Part shown: piece by piece, positions 59,201 to 64,000 of the stretch
Layout: each line of letters begins with the position of its first letter
Numbering within the stretch: position 1 is the stretch's first letter
NCBI RefSeq assembly: GCF_036659115.1
Contig: NZ_JAVXDF010000001.1
DNA from: Gordonibacter sp036659115
GTDB lineage: Bacteria; Actinomycetota; Coriobacteriia; Coriobacteriales; Eggerthellaceae
DNA length: 64,000 nt
Reading direction: 5' to 3' (one strand)
Program-made: the position numbers and the translations under genes
The notes under the pieces: generated by a model
Seen by the model: the letters and a program-made list of their open reading frames with translations, nothing else
The model's database searches: none
What the model was told of the DNA's origin: nothing

Positions 59201-62200
59201 ATGTCTAAAAAGGCTTTGCGTTATCGTGCTGGTGTTGATGTTGGGCAGTATTCAGTCGGTCTTACTGCGATAGAAATCGACGATTCGAGCGATAATCCTT
59301 ATGAGGCGATGCCTCTTCGCACTTTAAGTATCATGTCGGTCACCCATGATGGTGCTATTGATCCATCGGCGCGGGACTCGGCCGATTCCCGTAAAGCAGT
59401 ATCTGGCGCAGCTCGAAGATCCAGACGGTTATTTGAGCAAAGGCGTTTCCGTTATCAAGAACTTGATAAGTGCTTGGCTAAATGGGAATACCCCGTCGCT
59501 CGTGCGGCAGACATGATAGCTGGTCTACATGATTCTGATCCGTATTTGCCGTGGCATGCACGAATCAATTTGCTTGAGGGTTATATTGAAGACGAGCAAA
59601 AGCGAAAACTATCGCTTGCAATTGCCCTGAGACACATTGCGCGCCATCGTGGTTGGAGAAACCCTTATTCAAGTGTATGTAGTCTTAAAGAGCTCGCGCT
59701 CGTAGCCTCCTCGTTTTACATGGAGTTTTTCAACAAGCAACAACAGTGGGTTTTTGCGCAGGAGGGAAAGCTTTTCGATGGTGTGACAGGTAGCTGCAGC
59801 GAGGACGGTACGTGCGTGCTTGAGGGTGTTCCAGCTTGGGATGGGACCGGTTGCGTATTGGAAAGGCCAACAATTGCTCAGCTCATCGAACCGCTTCTTA
59901 ACTCACAGATCCAATGTAGATTCAGAAGGAATCCACCTGCCGATGTTGAGAGATCTGAATTTTTACACGTGGGAAAGCTCCATCAGAGTGATAACTATTA
60001 TGAACTATTGAAGATGTTCGAGATACAAAAGGTTCCCCAAAAAGAGCAAGATGAGTTGTTCAATGCTGTTTTTTATCAAATCAATCCTAAGGACGTTGGT
60101 GCGGCTGCAAACCTCGTTGCCAAAGATGATCTGCAGCCGAGTAAAATAAGAGCGTCAAAAGCCTCGCTTGCGTTTCAGAGGTATCGCATACTTACCACCC
60201 TTGGGAACCTTAGGATAAAGGATGGTAAAAGCAAACGAATGCTTCTTCCTGAAGAGAGGGTGAAATTATATCGATACTTGGTTTCTGAGGAAGTATCGCG
60301 TCAAGGTTCAGATGTTACATGGCACGACGTTAGTCAGCAGCTTGGAATTGAGAGATGTGATCTTGTTGGTGTTGGAGGGCAAACCGCTGATGGCACACCC
60401 ATATCTGCAAAACAACCACCTTATCTTTCGACAGAGCACATAATTCTGACATCTAAGGATATTGGCAAACAACTCAAGCCGCTTCGAGAATGGTGGGAGA
60501 GTGCTGATGAGCTTAGTAAAGAATTTTTAATTGAGTTTCTAGGAAACGCAGGTGTGTCCTCCATTGGCCTTTCGCAAGCGGAGGCAATGGCAAAACAGCA
60601 AGTTGATACCTTGATGGCTGATCTGGGGAGTATGGGAGAAGATGCTTTATCATGCTTGGAGAAGATAAAGCTTGCATCAGGGAGGGCTTCCTATAGCATC
60701 GACACCCTCGAGCGTTTAAATCGAAGAATGCTTGATGAGGGACTCGATTTATTCGATGCGAGAAAAGTCGAATTCGGTGTTAAAAATGATTGGAAACCAA
60801 AGCCAGAACCTCTTGGGAGCCCGACGGGCAGTCCCGCTGTCGATAGAACAATCAAGATCGTTGCTCGTTGGCTCAAGGCGTGCGAGAGGGAATGGGGCAA
60901 GCCGGAGACGATAGCTATTGAGCACGTCAGGGAAGGCTTTAGGTCGGAAAAGCAGAAACGTGATGATCGAAGCGCAATGGATCGACGCTATAGGGCCAAC
61001 AATGTAATACGCGAAGAAATTACCAAGGCGCTTGGTGAGGTTCTAGGTTCAGGCGTTACGGGTGTAGAGGCTATCAGACATGCGGACATTCGACGCTGGC
61101 AAGCTATCCAACGGCAAAATGGGCAATGTCTCTACTGCGGAACGGGCATTGACTACTACAGCGCTCAGATGGACCACATTGTTCCGAGAAAAGGAGTCGG
61201 CTGCTCAAATGAACTTTCGAATTTGGTTGCCGTTTGTGCAGACTGCAATACGTCGAAAAGTAATGTTCTTTTCCATGTATGGGCTCAGGGGGGACAAGAG
61301 AAGGATGCTATCGATCGGGTAAAGCAATGGAATCGTGATAGTTACTTTACTTCAAGCAAGCAATTTAATACTTTTAAAAATGACGTTATTGCTCGTTTGA
61401 GACAGAAGGAGGAAGACGACCCGTTAGATGTACGTTCGATTGAATCTGTTGCGTGGATGGCAAGAGAGCTTCGGGAACAGATTGTCGGTCACTTCGGGTA
61501 TGAAGGTGTGACAACGACGGCATCAGCGGGAAACGACCCCTTTGCGCTTCAGAGAGTGCAGGTGTTCAAGGGCTGGATTACTTCGGAGGCTCGCAAAGCA
61601 TCTGGATTAGAAAAGGCGCTCCCTTGGACAGGTTCATACGCTCAAAAAACACGACTTGATCGGCGGCATCATGCGGTAGATGCTGCGGTAATCGCCCTCA
61701 TGCGCCCCGGTGTGGCAAAAACTCTCATAGAACGTGAAGCCCTACGTCGTGAATTGCGCGATGAAGGCCGACAGGCGGAAAAGGGTTCTCGAGAGGATTG
61801 GAAAGCCTATAGAGGTTTCACGCATGACGATACCGTGCTATATGATTTTTGGCGGAATTGTCAGATGCAGCGATTGAAAGACATTCTTATTGAGGACATG
61901 CATAATGATCGAATTCCAATAGAGATTCCGCTGCGCCTGCGATTGGGAATCGGGCAAGCACATAAAAAAAGAATATTTCCGCTGCATAAGAAAAGGGTAG
62001 GAGATGCTTTAAGCAACTGTGCCATTGATAGGGCAGAGACTCCGGCACTATGGATGGCTCTTGTCAACCATCCGGACTTCGACAGGAAAACAGGTTTACC
62101 CGAGGACGCTAGTCGGCGGATCCGTATCCACGATAAGTGGCTTGATGCGACAGACGACATCCGTTTTATGGCTGCTAATGAGAAGGAATTGAATCAGGTA

Positions 62201-62926
62201 ATAAGTGCGGTGCGTATGCGCGTTCGCGGTGGCTATGCGGAAATTGGTGGCGCTATCCATCATGTGAGGTTCTACCGGATTCCGAAGTATAATTCGAAGG
62301 GCAAGCAAACTTCCTGGATCTTTGCTTCATTGCGTGTACTCCAGATAGATTTGGTCAAATTTAAAAAAGAGGATCTCTTTAGGGTTACGCTTCCTCTGTC
62401 GTCCATAAGCGTGCGATCTGCAATCGCTGGTCTTCGTGATGCGCTTTACGATGGCAGGGCAGAGTATCTTGGCTGGGTAGTAGTCGGCGATGAGGTGGTT
62501 GTTGATAAGTCGACCGCTTTGTTTTCCTGTGAGGGTTCACAAAAAATAAACAAATTCATAAAAGCTTTTCCAGGCATCACGCGCTTTACGCTAACGGGAT
62601 TCAGCACAAATGCAAAACTCACCCTAACACCGCGCAGCGTCGCTTCGGAAGGGATACCAGAGATTGATTGGTCTGAAGACTGCACGATGGATGATATGGC
62701 ACGAAGGCAGGATGAGGTTTCGCGTGTATACGGTGATCATGGGTGGACGAAGGAAGATATTAAGGAAATCAATCTAGTCATCAAAAAGGGGTGTCATTTG
62801 TCTGTAGACAAAGTGCTGTCCACTCAGCCTGTTTTTGTGCGGCGAGATGCGCTGGGACGGATGCGTTCGAAATCGAACAACAATATGCCTATCACATGGA
62901 ACGCGTTCTCTCATCCACCACTATAG
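59201..62926 (+). CDS. cas9: CRISPR-associated endonuclease Cas9 (type II-C)
   Basis: A 1241-residue RNA-guided nuclease. RuvC-I has Asp13 (AGVDVGQYSVGL); the Arg-rich bridge helix follows (AARRSRRLFEQRRFRYQ, about 70-88). RuvC-II has Glu574 (AIEHVREGF), and RuvC-III has His823-His824 with Asp827 (RRHHAVDAAV). The HNH domain has His659 (MDHIVPRKG) and Asn674. It also has four cysteines (643, 646, 679, 682) in two CxxC pairs placed to bind zinc, as in Actinomyces Cas9. All catalytic residues are present, so it should be active. GAGGAG seven bases upstream. DNA is clearly AT-richer than the core genes, in keeping with transfer. The size fits the larger type II-C proteins. Confidence 0.97.
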   Translation: MSKKALRYRAGVDVGQYSVGLTAIEIDDSSDNPYEAMPLRTLSIMSVTHDGAIDPSARDSADSRKAVSGAARRSRRLFEQRRFRYQELDKCLAKWEYPVARAADMIAGLHDSDPYLPWHARINLLEGYIEDEQKRKLSLAIALRHIARHRGWRNPYSSVCSLKELALVASSFYMEFFNKQQQWVFAQEGKLFDGVTGSCSEDGTCVLEGVPAWDGTGCVLERPTIAQLIEPLLNSQIQCRFRRNPPADVERSEFLHVGKLHQSDNYYELLKMFEIQKVPQKEQDELFNAVFYQINPKDVGAAANLVAKDDLQPSKIRASKASLAFQRYRILTTLGNLRIKDGKSKRMLLPEERVKLYRYLVSEEVSRQGSDVTWHDVSQQLGIERCDLVGVGGQTADGTPISAKQPPYLSTEHIILTSKDIGKQLKPLREWWESADELSKEFLIEFLGNAGVSSIGLSQAEAMAKQQVDTLMADLGSMGEDALSCLEKIKLASGRASYSIDTLERLNRRMLDEGLDLFDARKVEFGVKNDWKPKPEPLGSPTGSPAVDRTIKIVARWLKACEREWGKPETIAIEHVREGFRSEKQKRDDRSAMDRRYRANNVIREEITKALGEVLGSGVTGVEAIRHADIRRWQAIQRQNGQCLYCGTGIDYYSAQMDHIVPRKGVGCSNELSNLVAVCADCNTSKSNVLFHVWAQGGQEKDAIDRVKQWNRDSYFTSSKQFNTFKNDVIARLRQKEEDDPLDVRSIESVAWMARELREQIVGHFGYEGVTTTASAGNDPFALQRVQVFKGWITSEARKASGLEKALPWTGSYAQKTRLDRRHHAVDAAVIALMRPGVAKTLIEREALRRELRDEGRQAEKGSREDWKAYRGFTHDDTVLYDFWRNCQMQRLKDILIEDMHNDRIPIEIPLRLRLGIGQAHKKRIFPLHKKRVGDALSNCAIDRAETPALWMALVNHPDFDRKTGLPEDASRRIRIHDKWLDATDDIRFMAANEKELNQVISAVRMRVRGGYAEIGGAIHHVRFYRIPKYNSKGKQTSWIFASLRVLQIDLVKFKKEDLFRVTLPLSSISVRSAIAGLRDALYDGRAEYLGWVVVGDEVVVDKSTALFSCEGSQKINKFIKAFPGITRFTLTGFSTNAKLTLTPRSVASEGIPEIDWSEDCTMDDMARRQDEVSRVYGDHGWTKEDIKEINLVIKKGCHLSVDKVLSTQPVFVRRDALGRMRSKSNNNMPITWNAFSHPPL

Positions 62927-62938
62927 GAGGTGATTCTC

Positions 62939-63886
62939 ATGGCTGATAACTGGAGAATACTTGATTTTACTACGTTTCATGGTGAGCTGCGCTTTGTCAC
63001 GAAGTCAAGTCGCCTTCAAAGTATTGCCTCTGCGACGGGGGAAATAACGGAGCACTCTCTGTCAGATGTGAATATCATTTTTGTTGGCATATACGTCACA
63101 CTGGCTCCGGCTGTCATGTATCACTGCGCAAAGAAGGATGTTGTTGTTCTTTTTTGCGATTGGAAAGGACTACCTGCCTGTAGTCTCTATCCTTGGATTG
63201 ATGCTCATGGTCGCGTGGCTGCGCGCCAAAGGGCGCAAGCGGCGCTGAGCGCTCCTCGCTCTAAGAATGCATGGATGAGAATAGTCAAAGCAAAGGTGAA
63301 GGGCCAGGCGGAAACGTTAAAGTATCTGAACAGACCGTCTGCATCAAAGCTGTTTGAATTGGCGGGGAAGGTTCGATCCGGAGATCCAACAAACGTCGAA
63401 GCTCATGCGGCGCGAACCTATTGGTCCGTTTTGTTTGGGGATGAATGCTTTTCACGAGATCCGGGCGCAAAGGATATGGGAAGAAATTCTCTTCTTGATT
63501 ATGGATATACGATTCTGAGGGGTCATAGTATGAGGGCTGTGCTTTCTGCAGGGCTTACCCCAGCTTTGGGGCTTTATCATAAAGGAAGGTCGAACCTTTT
63601 TGCCCTTGCTGATGATTTGATAGAGCCCTTTCGACCCGTGGTTGACCTGGCCGTTGCGCGTCTTGGGGCTGATGCGACGGTCGAGTCTCGTGAGGTTAAG
63701 AGGATATTATTGCAATCGACCTTGGTTGCGTTCGCTAATGATGGGCTGACGGTTCCGTCGGTTATGACTGACTTAGCTCAGCAGTTTGGTAAATATGTGG
63801 AAGGAGAAGTGGAGCATTTTGTTGTCCCAATATGGGATCCAAAATTCAGTGGAGAGGAGACTCAAGATGAATACGGGGAGGTATGA
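62939..63886 (+). CDS. cas1: CRISPR integrase Cas1
   Basis: A 315-residue spacer-integration nuclease. The metal-binding triad is visible: Glu154 (NVEAHAARTYW), His214 (LGLYHKGRS) and Glu229 (DLIEPFRP). It works with Cas2 to insert new spacers. The ATG at 62939 is eight bases after AGGAGG; a GTG at 62930 inside that site is rejected. It starts 12 bases after cas9 and overlaps cas2 by 20 bases, so cas9-cas1-cas2 is one operon. No csn2 or cas4 is seen between them, which is the type II-C gene content. Confidence 0.96.
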   Translation: MADNWRILDFTTFHGELRFVTKSSRLQSIASATGEITEHSLSDVNIIFVGIYVTLAPAVMYHCAKKDVVVLFCDWKGLPACSLYPWIDAHGRVAARQRAQAALSAPRSKNAWMRIVKAKVKGQAETLKYLNRPSASKLFELAGKVRSGDPTNVEAHAARTYWSVLFGDECFSRDPGAKDMGRNSLLDYGYTILRGHSMRAVLSAGLTPALGLYHKGRSNLFALADDLIEPFRPVVDLAVARLGADATVESREVKRILLQSTLVAFANDGLTVPSVMTDLAQQFGKYVEGEVEHFVVPIWDPKFSGEETQDEYGEV

Positions 63887-64000
63887 TGAAATGTGGTGTG
63901 TCGTTATGTTTGATTTGCCCGTACAAACAAAGGTGCAGCAAAGAGAGGCCACGAAGTTCCGCAAGCTCCTCATTGATTCTGGGTTTTCTATGGTTCAATT
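63867..64000 (+). CDS. cas2: CRISPR-associated Cas2 (3' truncated)
   Basis: The first 44 residues of Cas2, cut by the window edge. The N-terminal strand with the conserved Asp is seen (CVVMFDLPV), followed by the helix KVQQREATKFRKLL. The ATG at 63867 is seven bases after GAGGAG and overlaps the end of cas1. Cas2 is the structural partner of Cas1 in spacer integration. The CRISPR array is expected shortly after it, outside the window. Confidence 0.93.
   Translation, partial: MNTGRYDEMWCVVMFDLPVQTKVQQREATKFRKLLIDSGFSMVQ

Overview
The window looks like chromosome from a high-GC, anaerobic actinobacterium of the class Coriobacteriia, most likely Eggerthellaceae (Eggerthella/Gordonibacter type). 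This is inferred from several features: the strong GC bias of the core genes, a Tat-exported uptake [NiFe]-hydrogenase with cytochrome b, a LuxR-type regulator next to a huge Tat-secreted protein, Fe-S-rich redox proteins, and a type II-C cas9 of actinobacterial type. No rRNA or tRNA gene was seen. The window is truncated at both ends: it opens inside an ABC exporter gene and closes inside cas2.

Layout. 1-3160: heterodimeric ABC exporter. 3252-7161: HAD phosphatase, then a run of a degenerate AAA-like protein, an Rrf2 regulator and a MutY-like glycosylase. 7184-7991: Mn2+ riboswitch and mntP; pheA follows on the minus strand. 9250-15209: hydrogenase genes hyaABC with a strong terminator; the matching maturation protease lies 1.7 kb further on, after a DMT transporter and a small membrane protein. 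15273-19791: GGDEF/EAL protein, DUF488 protein, a TetR regulator with a perfect palindromic operator coupled to a flavodoxin, and a CarD-like regulator. 20364-26377: LuxR regulator and a 1506-residue Tat-secreted, membrane-anchored protein, in AT-richer DNA. 26564-31201: divergent TetR gene and an ABC (ATPase plus FtsX-type permease) pair with an overlapping operator. 31358-32899: Fe-S aldo/keto reductase with a MerR-type promoter, and a probable type I toxin-antitoxin module. 33181-39788: nth, mfd, GNAT/YoaP protein and a second DMT transporter. 39789-40212: tandem and palindromic repeats.

40213-47958 holds an arylamine N-acetyltransferase, an M19 dipeptidase, and a minus-strand run (gltX, a four-cluster Fe-S protein, a surface protein) plus a C26 peptidase/membrane protein pair. 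48041-50736: TPR-like membrane protein and an ATP-grasp ligase of the glutathionylspermidine synthase type. 50859-54618: SAM riboswitch, metK and a probably leaderless priA. 54755-58746: hybrid sensor kinase and a D-Ala-D-Ala carboxypeptidase. 59024-64000: AT-richer type II-C CRISPR locus in the order tracrRNA, cas9, cas1, cas2; its array would lie beyond the window.

The best candidates for undescribed biology are: (i) the small toxin gene with an antisense RNA read through its 3' end (32645-32899); (ii) the giant Tat protein with its paired LuxR regulator; (iii) two palindromic MITE-like elements (37771-37885 and 39975-40112); and (iv) the tracrRNA, from which the unseen CRISPR repeat can be predicted.
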